Below are positions 11,561 through 20,020 of a stretch of 64,000 nt of DNA, one piece after another; within the stretch, counting starts at the first letter, position 1, and each line of letters begins with the position of its first letter. A program made the position numbers and the translations under genes. The notes beneath the pieces are model-generated. The model did no database searches. It was not told the origin of the DNA and saw only the letters and a program-made list of their open reading frames with translations. Origin of the DNA: JARRNE01 sp963824085 (GTDB taxonomy: Bacteria; Pseudomonadota; Gammaproteobacteria; Chromatiales; Chromatiaceae); contig CAWGNT010000017.1 in the NCBI GenBank assembly GCA_963824085.1, forward strand, positions 1 to 64,000. The letters run 5' to 3'.

Positions 11561-12912
11561 GGTGCGGCCCCTGACCCTTGGTCGGCCCGTGCACCTTCGA
11601 GCGGCAGGCGGAGGCGGAAGCTGTAAGCAGCCCCTGCGAACAGGAGCCAAAAGAAGGTCCAGTCGTGCCGTACTACGCGGTACTCGAAAATGTTCCAGAC
11701 AAGCACGAAGACGAAGGCTGCTGCGAACAGCCGGCAGAGGTCTGCAGCCATGAACCCCCGCCGGCACTCCTTGGCGCTGTCGAGCACCAAGAGCCATACC
11801 ACGAGCGTGAGCAGAACGAAGCCGACGGCGCCGAACTGCACAAGGGCTTCCAGATAGGTGTCGTGCAGATGGTCGAGCCAGAACTGACCGTCGCGCAACT
11901 CAGGCCTCCCGCTGTGCTCTATCAGGTAGTACGACGAGCCTGCACCCCAGCCGAACCAGGGCCGCTCCTCCCATTTGTCCAGGGCAAACCGCCACACATG
12001 CAGGCGCAGGCCGGCGGAGTCCGGCGGGATCGCCGACAGCTGACCCTGTTCGATTTGCTTCATCGTGCCGCTGTCCGCTGCCAGACGGTCTTTTATGCTT
12101 CCCACATTGAGTCCCACCAGGGCGCCCAGGACCAGGGTGAACAAGGCGGCCGTGCCGACGCCGCTCGTCTTATTGGGCCCTCGCTTGCGTCGTGCAGCCG
12201 CTCTCCACTCGGCGGCTATGAGGAGCACGGAAGCGACGGCGAAGGCGAGCCAAGATCCGCGCGAGAAGGACAGCACGAGTCCTTCCGCCAGAATGATGAA
12301 AAGCAAGACCCACAGGAGGAGGGAAAGCCATCGCCGCGCCCCCCGGCGACCCGTACCCCAGAAGCGCTCGCGTGTGGCGGCAAGGCCGAGGATTCCTATG
12401 CCGGTGAACATGCCGAAGGCGTTCGCAGGCAGGTTCGCACCAAAGCGGGTGCTGAAGAAGGCCGCGTCGAACGTCGCCCAATCGATGTTGCGAAAGATGT
12501 TCAGAGTGAAGCCGATGAGCGCCATAAACAGGAGCCAAAGAACCCTTTGCTCGCGACCGGCCGCCCAATAGCCAAAGGGGATGAAGAGAAGGAGCTTGGC
12601 CCAATCCCAGCCGGACCTCGCGATCTCGGAGGCGAGCGCGGGCGACGGCGCGGTGAGGTAGAAGATCGCGGAGTGGATGAGCAGATACCCGGCGTAGATC
12701 ACACACAGAACGACCAGGCGATCGCGTCCAAGACGGCCCCAGTCGGCGACGCGGCCGACGAAGGCGAGGCTGAACAGGATGATCCCGGCGGTCGCAGGCG
12801 CGGTGCCCAGGTAGGCGAAAGAGGCGAACAGGAAGCAACCGAATAGACCGATGCGCTCCCACCAGTCCGGATTCGAAATCGTCGACGTTCGCGACATATT
12901 GATTGAGGCCAT
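11557..12912 (-). CDS. O-antigen ligase / Wzy-C family membrane protein
   Basis: A polytopic membrane protein with about ten hydrophobic segments and the Wzy_C region: LSFSRGSWLAF, a long periplasmic loop (WRFALDKWEERPWFGWGAGSS), then HLHDTYLEALVQFGAVGF. The conserved Arg and His are the ones expected in O-antigen ligases and polymerases. It probably joins undecaprenyl-linked O-antigen to lipid A-core, or polymerises O-units, in the periplasm. The open frame extends to 13056 but that part is a dispersed palindromic repeat, so I start at ATG 12912 (MASINMSRTS), with ATG 12897 an alternative. It heads the minus-strand operon with the heptosyltransferase and two GT4 genes. Confidence 0.82.
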   Translation of the reverse strand: MASINMSRTSTISNPDWWERIGLFGCFLFASFAYLGTAPATAGIILFSLAFVGRVADWGRLGRDRLVVLCVIYAGYLLIHSAIFYLTAPSPALASEIARSGWDWAKLLLFIPFGYWAAGREQRVLWLLFMALIGFTLNIFRNIDWATFDAAFFSTRFGANLPANAFGMFTGIGILGLAATRERFWGTGRRGARRWLSLLLWVLLFIILAEGLVLSFSRGSWLAFAVASVLLIAAEWRAAARRKRGPNKTSGVGTAALFTLVLGALVGLNVGSIKDRLAADSGTMKQIEQGQLSAIPPDSAGLRLHVWRFALDKWEERPWFGWGAGSSYYLIEHSGRPELRDGQFWLDHLHDTYLEALVQFGAVGFVLLTLVVWLLVLDSAKECRRGFMAADLCRLFAAAFVFVLVWNIFEYRVVRHDWTFFWLLFAGAAYSFRLRLPLEGARADQGSGAAP

Positions 12913-12960
12913 CTGCTGCGCGATACGAGCCCAGGTAGTCAGCGCCCTGGCCCAGCTAGG

Positions 12961-13061
12961 CGTGTAGGGCGAGGGCGGGCCGGCAGAACGCGCTGTGAAT
13001 ACGTCCATGTACGCTCGAAGGCGGCATCCATGCCGCCTACGGTTCCCCCGGACCACCCACG
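12961..13061. repeat. Dispersed ~95-bp palindromic element, copy A
   Basis: It contains the core GTGAATACGTCCATGTA (12995-13011) followed by the small hairpin gcggcatccatgccgc. The core is identical to copy B (34195-34211) and matches copy C on the opposite strand (58866-58882) with one change. It lies in the divergent promoter region 12913-13223 between the O-antigen ligase and the glycosyltransferase array; its terminal inverted repeats are weaker than in B and C. Confidence 0.75.
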
Positions 13062-13223
13062 TCCCCGAAACGCCCGTCGTTTGAGCTCAAGGGATGGGGC
13101 TGATCACCAAACGTTGCCGTGCTGCGAGACGCAGCGAAGACGGCATGATAAACAACCCTTATACTCATGCCGTACTTTTCACACGCATTTCTGCGATTCA
13201 GCAGCTGTCGAGGCCCGCAGCGC

Positions 13224-14402
13224 ATGCCACCCGAACGACAGGATGCGGCGGCAGGGACGGCGCGGGAGCTCGAAACCGGCACTGCCGATGCGCGTCCCGC
13301 CCGTCTCCTGGTCACCGGTTTTCGCCCTGGCGCCGGCGGGATCGGCCGCGACATGATCAACCTGATCAACGGTTGCGTGCGCGCCGGCGTCGATGTCAGC
13401 GTCCTCCTGGACTCCGAAGGCAGCCCCGATGATGCGGAGCTCGCGCCCGGCCCGCGCGTCGATCTGATCGCACTGAGCGGTCCTGGGGCCGTATCTCGGC
13501 TCGCAGGGTACATTACCCGGCTCCGGCCCTCGGCCATCCTGTGCAATCGCGACCAGGTCAGCGCCCTCGTCATCGCCGCCGTCGCGGACTCAAGGTCCCG
13601 TCCGCGCATCGTGGTTCGCGTCGGGAGCCATATCCCGACGAAGCTGCGGGCCAAGACTGCGTTCTCACGGTGGCGCCGGCGTCGCCGGCTGATTGCCACG
13701 TATCGCGCGGCCGACCTTCTGGTCGGCGTCTCGGACGGCGCATGTGCCGGGCTGCGGGACCTCCTCGGGGAGGAGGTCCCGCCTATTCGTCGCATCTACA
13801 GCCCGATCGACCTCTCGCGCATCACCGCTCTCGCCTCCGAGGAGCCGACACATCCGTGGTTCCGTGACCGTCACGGTCCTTTGCTGGTCAGCGTCGGACG
13901 CCTATCCCGGGTCAAGGACCAGGCCACCATGCTGCGGGCGTTCGCCCTCCTGCCGGGAGACCATCGGCTCGTGATCTTCGGGGAGGGCAAGCAGCGGCGA
14001 GAGCTGGAGGCCCTCGCCAACCGACTCGGGGTTGCCGGACGCGTCGATCTCCCCGGACATTCGCCGAATCCATTCGCCCATGTGGCTCGGGCGGATCTGT
14101 TTGTCCTCTCTTCCCGCTTCGAGGGTTTCGGAAACGCCTTGCTGGAGGCACTGATCGTCGGTACCCCGGCGGTGTCGACGGACTGTCCGACCGGTCCGCG
14201 GGAGATTCTGGGCGGCGGCCGGTACGGCCGGCTCGTCCCTATCGGCCGCCCGGATGCCCTGGCGGAGGCGATCCGGATGACTCTGAAATACCCGCCCCCG
14301 CCAGCGCTCCTCGCGGAGGCAGTGGCGCGTATGGAGCTGGACCAGGCGATTCCGCGCTACCTCGACGCATTGGGATTGACCCCGCACGCGGCCTCGGCCT
14401 GA
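13224..14402 (+). CDS. Glycosyltransferase family 4, paralogue 1 of 4
   Basis: GT-B fold with an N-terminal VTGFRPGAGGIGRDMINLING loop, a mid-protein THPWF junction, then SVGRLSRVKDQATMLRAFAL, the DLPGHSPNPFAHVARADLF segment, SSRFEGFGNALLEALIVGTP with the E-x7-E motif, and STDCPTGPREIL. The HPW junction and DCPxGPRE motif recur in three other genes downstream, marking a tandem-duplicated family. The open frame begins at 13167, but ATG 13224 (MPPERQDAA) gives a more usual N-terminus; a start nearer residue 25 is also possible. It is the first plus-strand gene of the array and diverges from the O-antigen ligase. Donor and acceptor sugars are unknown. Confidence 0.83.
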   Translation: MPPERQDAAAGTARELETGTADARPARLLVTGFRPGAGGIGRDMINLINGCVRAGVDVSVLLDSEGSPDDAELAPGPRVDLIALSGPGAVSRLAGYITRLRPSAILCNRDQVSALVIAAVADSRSRPRIVVRVGSHIPTKLRAKTAFSRWRRRRRLIATYRAADLLVGVSDGACAGLRDLLGEEVPPIRRIYSPIDLSRITALASEEPTHPWFRDRHGPLLVSVGRLSRVKDQATMLRAFALLPGDHRLVIFGEGKQRRELEALANRLGVAGRVDLPGHSPNPFAHVARADLFVLSSRFEGFGNALLEALIVGTPAVSTDCPTGPREILGGGRYGRLVPIGRPDALAEAIRMTLKYPPPPALLAEAVARMELDQAIPRYLDALGLTPHAASA

Positions 14403-14410
14403 CGGTGTAG

Positions 14411-15574
14411 GTGCACAGGGTCTCGAACGTGCCTTCATCGCCACCGGACATCGCCATCTTCAGTCCGCTCGGCCGGGGCGGGACCTCGGCTCACGGCGGC
14501 ATCACGACCGTCGTCGGTCTGCTGTCCCGGGGTCTCGTCAACGCAGGCGCGCGGGTCGAGCTGGTGACCCATGCGCCGACAGATCCCCGCGTCCTGGTGC
14601 CGACCTTGGACGATAGGGTGGAGATCGCGAACCTCGGCCGCGGACACCGGCGCCGGCACCTCGCTCAGCTCGGCGACTACCTCCGGCGACGCCGGCCGCG
14701 CGTGCTCTTGGCCGCCGGCCATAGGTCCAATCGGCTGGCGGTTGGCTGCAAGCAGCAGCGGTGGCGGCCGACGACCCGCATCTTCCTCAGCGTCCACAAC
14801 GTGCTGACGCCGGGGCTGGCCGAAATGGGGCCGGTCCGGCGCTGGCTTCGGGTGCACGACATCCGCCGCGCCTATCCTCGTGCGGACGGGGTGATCTGTG
14901 TCTCGGCGGGCGTGGCCGAAGACCTGGCGCGCTACGTCACCATTCCCGCGGTGAAGCTGAGCGTCATTCACAATCCGGTCCTGTCCGAGGAGCTGCTGCG
15001 CACCGCGGAGCGTGAGTGCTCGCACCCCTGGATGGCCCCTGGACAGCCGCCCGTGATCCTGGGCGCCGGGCGCCTGACCAGCCAGAAGGACTTCGCGACC
15101 CTCGTGCGGGCATTCGCGCTCTTGGCGGCCGACGTCGATCATCGCCTGCTGATCATCGGTGACGGTGCGGAGCGAGCGGCACTCGAGCGGCTCGCTGCCG
15201 AATTGGGGGTGGCCGAGCGCGTCACCTTTCCAGGCTTCGTGGAGGACCCGCTGAGCTATATGTGCCGCGCTCGCCTGTTCGTCCTGTCGTCCGCCTGGGA
15301 AGGCTTCGGCAACGTGCTGGTGGAGGCCATGGCCGTCGGCACCCCCGTGGTCTCCACCGACTGTCCGAGCGGACCCCGCGAGATACTCCTCGACGGGACG
15401 CTTGGTCCCCTGGCGGCGCCCGGCGACCCCCGCGCGCTGGCCGAGGCGATGCGGGCGGCCGTCGCTCAGCCGGTGGACTCGGGCGCGCTGCGCCGCCGGG
15501 CGGCGGATTTCAGCGTCGATGTGGTCGCCCGCCGCTACCTGGATACCTTGTTTCCGGCCCGGGCGGCGGCCTGA
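14411..15574 (+). CDS. Glycosyltransferase family 4, paralogue 2 of 4
   Basis: A GT-B glycosyltransferase of about 387 residues with FSPLGRGGTSAHGGITTVV at the acceptor side, the SHPWM junction, GAGRLTSQKDFATLVRAFAL, FPGFVEDPLSYMCRARLF, SSAWEGFGNVLVEAMAVGTP and STDCPSGPREIL. It follows paralogue 1 by 8 bases and precedes paralogue 3 by 16 bases, so they form one operon. Start GTG 14411 is the longest; GTG 14429 (beginning PSSPPDIAIF) may be the real one. Its N-terminal domain differs from its neighbours more than the C-terminal domain does, suggesting different acceptors with a similar donor. Confidence 0.84.
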   Translation: MHRVSNVPSSPPDIAIFSPLGRGGTSAHGGITTVVGLLSRGLVNAGARVELVTHAPTDPRVLVPTLDDRVEIANLGRGHRRRHLAQLGDYLRRRRPRVLLAAGHRSNRLAVGCKQQRWRPTTRIFLSVHNVLTPGLAEMGPVRRWLRVHDIRRAYPRADGVICVSAGVAEDLARYVTIPAVKLSVIHNPVLSEELLRTAERECSHPWMAPGQPPVILGAGRLTSQKDFATLVRAFALLAADVDHRLLIIGDGAERAALERLAAELGVAERVTFPGFVEDPLSYMCRARLFVLSSAWEGFGNVLVEAMAVGTPVVSTDCPSGPREILLDGTLGPLAAPGDPRALAEAMRAAVAQPVDSGALRRRAADFSVDVVARRYLDTLFPARAAA

Positions 15575-15590
15575 CCAGACCGCCGCGGCC

Positions 15591-16733
15591 ATGAAGGAGC
15601 GTCTCGCCATCTTCGTCGCCACCTCCGGCCACAGCGGCGTCGACCGCGTGATCAAGAATCTGCTGCAGCAGCTCGCGGACTGGGAGCAGCCGGTCGACCT
15701 GCTGCGGGTGCGGCGGCATGGTCCCCACATCGAGGAGATGCCCAGGGGGGTGCGGCCGATCGACTTGGGAACCGCTCACGTAAACACCAGCCTGCCAGCC
15801 CTCGTCCGCTACCTGCGCCGGGAACGGCCCGCCGCTCTCCTGACGGACAAGGACAGGGTCAACCGTATAGCGATCCTGGCGCGAGGGGTCGCCCGCGTGG
15901 AAACACGGCTGGCGGTTCGTCTCGGGACCACCGTCTCGGTCAATCTGGCAAGCCGCAGCGCCTTCGAGCGGTGGCAGCAGCGCACCTCGATCCGCCGTCT
16001 CTATCACCTGGCGGACTGCGTTATCGTCCCCTCGCAGGGCGCCGCGGAGGATCTTGCGGCCTACACCGGACTCAGGCGCGATCACGTTCGAGTCATCCGC
16101 AGCCCCATCGTCACGCGTGATCTCGGGCGTCGCGCCGCCGAGCCCCTCGACCACCCGTGGCTGAGCGATGCACGTCGGCCGGTCATAGTCGCCGTGGGGG
16201 AGCTCGGTTACCGCAAGGACTTCGAGACCCTGATTCGCGCCTTCGCCCTGGTCCGCCGCCGGCGTCCCTGCCGGCTAGTCATTCTCGGACGCGGCGGCTT
16301 GCGCGCGAAGCTGCTCGGATTGGGCGCGGAGCTGGGGGTTGGGGAAGATCTCGATCTGCCCGGGTTCCTTCCCAACCCCCACGCGTTCATGGCCCGCGCC
16401 GATCTCTTCGTGCTCAGCTCTCGCTGGGAGGGGATGCCTGTTGCGCTGGTGGAGGCCCTGGCGTGCCACACGCCCGTCGTTTCCACGGATTGCCCCAGCG
16501 GTCCGCGCGAGCTCCTGGGTGAGCATCCGGTCGGGGCCTTGGTGCCGGTGGGCGACTATCGAGCGATGGCCGATGCCATCGACGCCTGGTTGGGCGTACA
16601 GGTTGCCGAGGACCTGTTCGAGCGCGCGATTGCCGACTACCGCATCGAGGCGAGTGCCTGCGCCTATCTGAAGGCGCTCGGTATGCCCTGTCCAGACGCG
16701 TTGCGGATGACCCTAGTGAGAGCCCTTCGGTAA
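15591..16733 (+). CDS. Glycosyltransferase family 4, paralogue 3 of 4
   Basis: A 380-residue GT-B protein starting at ATG 15591 (MKERLAIFVATSGHSGVDRV). Features are the DHPWL junction, VAVGELGYRKDFETLIRAFAL, DLPGFLPNPHAFMARADLF, SSRWEGMPVALVEALACHTP with the E-x7-E motif, and STDCPSGPRELL. It clearly belongs to the same duplicated family as the two genes before it and the one at 18872. The open frame continues upstream into paralogue 2 in another frame and is not coding there. A GNAT-like gene follows after 10 bases. It should act in the cytoplasm on a lipid-linked or core acceptor. Confidence 0.85.
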   Translation: MKERLAIFVATSGHSGVDRVIKNLLQQLADWEQPVDLLRVRRHGPHIEEMPRGVRPIDLGTAHVNTSLPALVRYLRRERPAALLTDKDRVNRIAILARGVARVETRLAVRLGTTVSVNLASRSAFERWQQRTSIRRLYHLADCVIVPSQGAAEDLAAYTGLRRDHVRVIRSPIVTRDLGRRAAEPLDHPWLSDARRPVIVAVGELGYRKDFETLIRAFALVRRRRPCRLVILGRGGLRAKLLGLGAELGVGEDLDLPGFLPNPHAFMARADLFVLSSRWEGMPVALVEALACHTPVVSTDCPSGPRELLGEHPVGALVPVGDYRAMADAIDAWLGVQVAEDLFERAIADYRIEASACAYLKALGMPCPDALRMTLVRALR

Positions 16734-16743
16734 AGTCCCGGCG

Positions 16744-17811
16744 ATGATCGACATAAGACCCGGAAATGACGGCGACAAGAGCCAGGTTCTGGAGCGCATT
16801 GGGGATGTCTACGGCGCCGCCGAGGCGGAGCGTGCCGAGCGCCGCTGGGATTGGCAATGGCAGCGCGATCCGCGGCTGGACGAGCCCGGCTACAAGGGCG
16901 TCGTCGCGGAGTGGCGAGGCCGGATCATCGGCACCCTGAGCTGCATGCCGGCAGGATTGTACATTGGCGGACAGCCGGTTCGTGCCCACTGGTGTGTCGA
17001 CATGCTCGTGCACTGGGGCCTTATGCGCCAGGCCTTGCGGGAGCAGAGGCGCCAGAAGGGCGGCAAGTCGCCCGCCTTGTCCGACGGGATTGCGGTGGCC
17101 ATGCTCGACCATCCCGCGGCCGGCCCCATCCAGCTCGCGAAGCACATCGCCGATCCCATGATGGCCATCATCCTGAGGATCGGGTTTGTCGCCAGGCCGA
17201 GCACCGCCAACATGACCCGCAGGGTCTCGTTGCGACGGCCGCTGGAGAAGGCGCTGGGTCGACACCTGGGGCCGCTGGTCGCGGCGGGAGCGAATCTGGC
17301 GATACCCAGAATTCCCCGACCGCGCATGGACGTGAAGACCCTTGAAGGGGGCTTCGACTCGCGTTTCGATCACCTGTGGGCGGCGGCGAAAGACGAGTAC
17401 CCCGCCATCACCCTGCGTGATTCAGCGACCCTGAATTGGCACTATCGGCAACACCCGGACACCGCTTATACGGTGTTGACTGTCGACGACGGCGGCGCCC
17501 TGCGAGGCTACACGGTGCTCAAGGTGTTCGAGCGTCGCGACCGACTGCTGGCGCGCATCGTGGACCTGCTCGCAAGGAACGGCGATACCGAGGCGAAGTC
17601 CGCGCTCATTGCCGGCGCACTGGAGCATGCGCGACGGGAAGGCGCCGAGCGTGCGGAGTGCTTCGCCGCAGGGGTAGAGCTGACGGCGGTATTGCAGCGC
17701 ATCGGTTTCGTGCCCAAGCTGACGGGGGCCAACCGGACGCAGCCGCTCATGGTGCGGTGGCTGCCCGACGTCGACCTCTACGTGACGAGGGGTGACGGTG
17801 ACGGGGGGTAG
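16744..17811 (+). CDS. GNAT-fold N-acyltransferase-like protein in the polysaccharide cluster
   Basis: A 355-residue protein opening with MIDIRPGNDGDKSQVLERI, the usual start of a GNAT domain, then WDWQWQRDPRLDEPGYKGVVAEWRG and GTLSCMP. The C-terminal half has a second GNAT-like segment (LRDSATLNWHYRQHP, RGYTVLKVFERR, AECFAAGVELTAVLQRIGF). Double-GNAT proteins of this kind occur in exopolysaccharide and O-antigen clusters and are thought to acylate an amino sugar or lipid carrier, but no activity can be assigned. It sits inside the glycosyltransferase operon, 10 bases after paralogue 3. I did not find a clear canonical acetyl-CoA loop (RGxGxG), so catalysis is uncertain. Confidence 0.7.
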   Translation: MIDIRPGNDGDKSQVLERIGDVYGAAEAERAERRWDWQWQRDPRLDEPGYKGVVAEWRGRIIGTLSCMPAGLYIGGQPVRAHWCVDMLVHWGLMRQALREQRRQKGGKSPALSDGIAVAMLDHPAAGPIQLAKHIADPMMAIILRIGFVARPSTANMTRRVSLRRPLEKALGRHLGPLVAAGANLAIPRIPRPRMDVKTLEGGFDSRFDHLWAAAKDEYPAITLRDSATLNWHYRQHPDTAYTVLTVDDGGALRGYTVLKVFERRDRLLARIVDLLARNGDTEAKSALIAGALEHARREGAERAECFAAGVELTAVLQRIGFVPKLTGANRTQPLMVRWLPDVDLYVTRGDGDGG

Positions 17812-17856
17812 TGTGTCGAGCCCTCGCGCCGTCTGCCGTAAGCCGCTCTTGACGGC

Positions 17857-18759
17857 ATGAACGTCTGGCAGCGGTGGCGACAACGCCGGATGCGTCGCGC
17901 GGGGAAGAGAGCCGACAGACGGGAAGAGCGCGGTCGCCGCGAGCAGTGGCTCCTGCTCGCTGGCCGGTCCCGCCAGCCCGGTTTGTCGCCGCCGGATGTC
18001 AGCCGCCTGGTGACGCTCCAGCCGCCCGACGGGGCCTTTTGGGCAGACCCCTTCCTGTGGTCTCGAGACGGCCGTCATTACCTCTTCTTCGAAGAGTATC
18101 CGTATGCTACCGCCCGCGGCCGTATCAGCGCCCTAGAGCTGGACAGGGAGGCTCACCCGGTCGGCGCTGCGGTGACGGTCATCGAGGAGCCGCATCACCT
18201 GTCCTATCCGTTCGTGTTCGAGGCGGGAGGCGAGCTCTACATGGTCCCGGAGAAGGCCCAAACGAGACGCGTGGACCTCTACCGATGTGTCGCGTTTCCG
18301 ACCCGTTGGGAGCTCGTCAAGACGCTTATAGAGGGTGTGACGATCGCCGATGCGACCCTCTTCGAGCTCGCGGGGCTGTGGTGGCTGTTTGGAGCGGTCA
18401 AGGAGCGTGGACTGCATCTCAACGAGTCGCTGTGCGCCTTCTACGCTGACAGCCCCCTGAGCACTGAATGGAAGGCGCACCCGACGAATCCTCTGGTGCG
18501 CGACTTCAGCCGCGGCAGACCGGGCGGGCGGATCTTTCGGGATGGCGAGGGGCGGCTCCTGAGGCCCGCGCAGGATTGTGTCCGCCGCTACGGCTACGGC
18601 TTGAGCTTGAGCGAGATCACTGCCATTTCAACGGAGCACTACGGCGAGCGTCTGCTATGGCGTATGAACGGGGAGGATGCCGGAGGGTGGCGGGGCATGC
18701 ACCACATGGACTGGCACGAAGGGCTGCTCGTCCTGGACGTGCAACGCCTGGTCACCTGA
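17857..18759 (+). CDS. GINT1-like beta-propeller protein, putative polysaccharide transferase accessory
   Basis: A 300-residue protein with a basic N-terminal stretch (WRQRRMRRAGKRADRREERG) followed by a repeating pattern of PPDGAFWADPFLW, GRHYLFFEEYPY, HHLSYPFVFEAGGELYMVPE, DATLFELAGLWWLFGA and RGGRIFRDG-type blades. This resembles the five-bladed propeller of glycosyl hydrolase 43-like proteins, specifically the N-terminal region named after glucosamine inositolphosphorylceramide transferase (GINT1). Bacterial members sit in surface-polysaccharide clusters, sometimes fused to formyltransferase domains. Function is inferred only from context and fold. It follows the GNAT-like gene by 45 bases and precedes the fourth GT4 paralogue. 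Confidence 0.65.
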   Translation: MNVWQRWRQRRMRRAGKRADRREERGRREQWLLLAGRSRQPGLSPPDVSRLVTLQPPDGAFWADPFLWSRDGRHYLFFEEYPYATARGRISALELDREAHPVGAAVTVIEEPHHLSYPFVFEAGGELYMVPEKAQTRRVDLYRCVAFPTRWELVKTLIEGVTIADATLFELAGLWWLFGAVKERGLHLNESLCAFYADSPLSTEWKAHPTNPLVRDFSRGRPGGRIFRDGEGRLLRPAQDCVRRYGYGLSLSEITAISTEHYGERLLWRMNGEDAGGWRGMHHMDWHEGLLVLDVQRLVT

Positions 18760-18871
18760 CCCGGCAGTGCGGCAGGACAACGAGCTCCGCGCAATCGGCA
18801 GCGCGCGGCGCGGACCACGCCTGGTCGCCCACACTCGGGCGGCCACTGTGGGATTCACAAGGGGGAGCCGC

Positions 18872-20020
18872 ATGGCGGCAACGGGGTCGATCAGCATTCT
18901 CGGACTCGTCCATCGCGGCAACTCCAACGGCTACGGCGGTGCGCCCGTGGTGGTGTTCAATCTGGCGAATCATTTCGTGAAACGGGGCATCAGCGTCCAT
19001 GTCCCCGTCTTCACCCGGGAGAGACCGGATCAGCTGCCGTTTCCTTTCGAGCCGGAGGTTGACGTCACCACGTTGGACGGACAGTCGCGCCTGGCCCTGT
19101 TCGCCCAGCTGGTGGCGCACCTGCGAAAGCACCGTCCCCAGGTCGTCATGGCCGGCGGCAACAAGGCGGACGTGCTCGCCGCTCGGGCGAGCCGCGTACC
19201 GGGTCTCACCTTCGATCTCTGGGCCTCGCTCCACCATCACCTCTCCTCTGAGGTGGGCGGCTGGTCCGAAGCCAAGAGGCGCCGCCGCATCCGCACTTGG
19301 CGTGCCATTGCCCGCCGAGCGACCGGTGTGATCACCGTGTCCCAGGGGCTTGCGGACGATTTTATCCAGATGACGGGCTGTCCCGTCGACAAGGTGCGGG
19401 TGATCCACAATCCGATCATCCATTCCGGACTCGCGCCGCGTCTGCAGGAGCCCGCCGATCACCCCTGGTTCGCGGACGGCGGTCCGCCGGTCATCCTGGG
19501 CGTCGGGCGGCTCACGGCCCAAAAGGACTTTGCGACCCTGATCGGCGCCTTCGCGCTCGTTCACAAACGTCGCCCATCCCGCCTGCTCATCATCGGCGAA
19601 GGGGAGGAGCGGGAACGTCTTGCGAGCCTCGCGGCTCTGCTCGGTGTGGGCGACGTCGTGGATCTCGCCGGTTTCAAGCCAAATCCGCTCCCTTACATGC
19701 GTGGCGCTCGACTGCTCGCAATGTCCTCTCGCTGGGAGGGTTTCGGCAACGTACTCGTCGAGGCGCTCTACTGCGGGACGCCCGTCGTGAGCACGGACTG
19801 TCCTCATGGGCCGCGTGAGGTGCTGGCGGACCGCCAATATGGCCGTTTGGTCCCCGTGGGCGATCGCGAGGCCCTGGCCGCCGCAATGCTCGATACCCTC
19901 GACCAGGAGCCCGACCGGGAGCGGCTCCGGCTGCGCGCTGCGGACTTCTCGGTGGAGCGCAGCGGGGACCGCTATCTCGAAATCATGGGGCTGCTCGGCA
20001 GCGAAGGAGCGTCGACATGA
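18872..20020 (+). CDS. Glycosyltransferase family 4, paralogue 4 of 4
   Basis: A 382-residue GT-B protein beginning MAATGSISILGLVHRG with GYGGAPVVVFNLANHF at the acceptor side, then the DHPWF junction, GVGRLTAQKDFATLIGAFAL, DLAGFKPNPLPYMRGARLL, SSRWEGFGNVLVEALYCGTP and STDCPHGPREVL. ATG 18872 has GGGGGAG at 18861-18867. It is the nearest relative of paralogues 1-3, separated from them by the GNAT-like and propeller genes. Its stop overlaps the next start (ATGA at 20017-20020), so it is coupled to the CPBP protease gene. Confidence 0.87.
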   Translation: MAATGSISILGLVHRGNSNGYGGAPVVVFNLANHFVKRGISVHVPVFTRERPDQLPFPFEPEVDVTTLDGQSRLALFAQLVAHLRKHRPQVVMAGGNKADVLAARASRVPGLTFDLWASLHHHLSSEVGGWSEAKRRRRIRTWRAIARRATGVITVSQGLADDFIQMTGCPVDKVRVIHNPIIHSGLAPRLQEPADHPWFADGGPPVILGVGRLTAQKDFATLIGAFALVHKRRPSRLLIIGEGEERERLASLAALLGVGDVVDLAGFKPNPLPYMRGARLLAMSSRWEGFGNVLVEALYCGTPVVSTDCPHGPREVLADRQYGRLVPVGDREALAAAMLDTLDQEPDRERLRLRAADFSVERSGDRYLEIMGLLGSEGAST

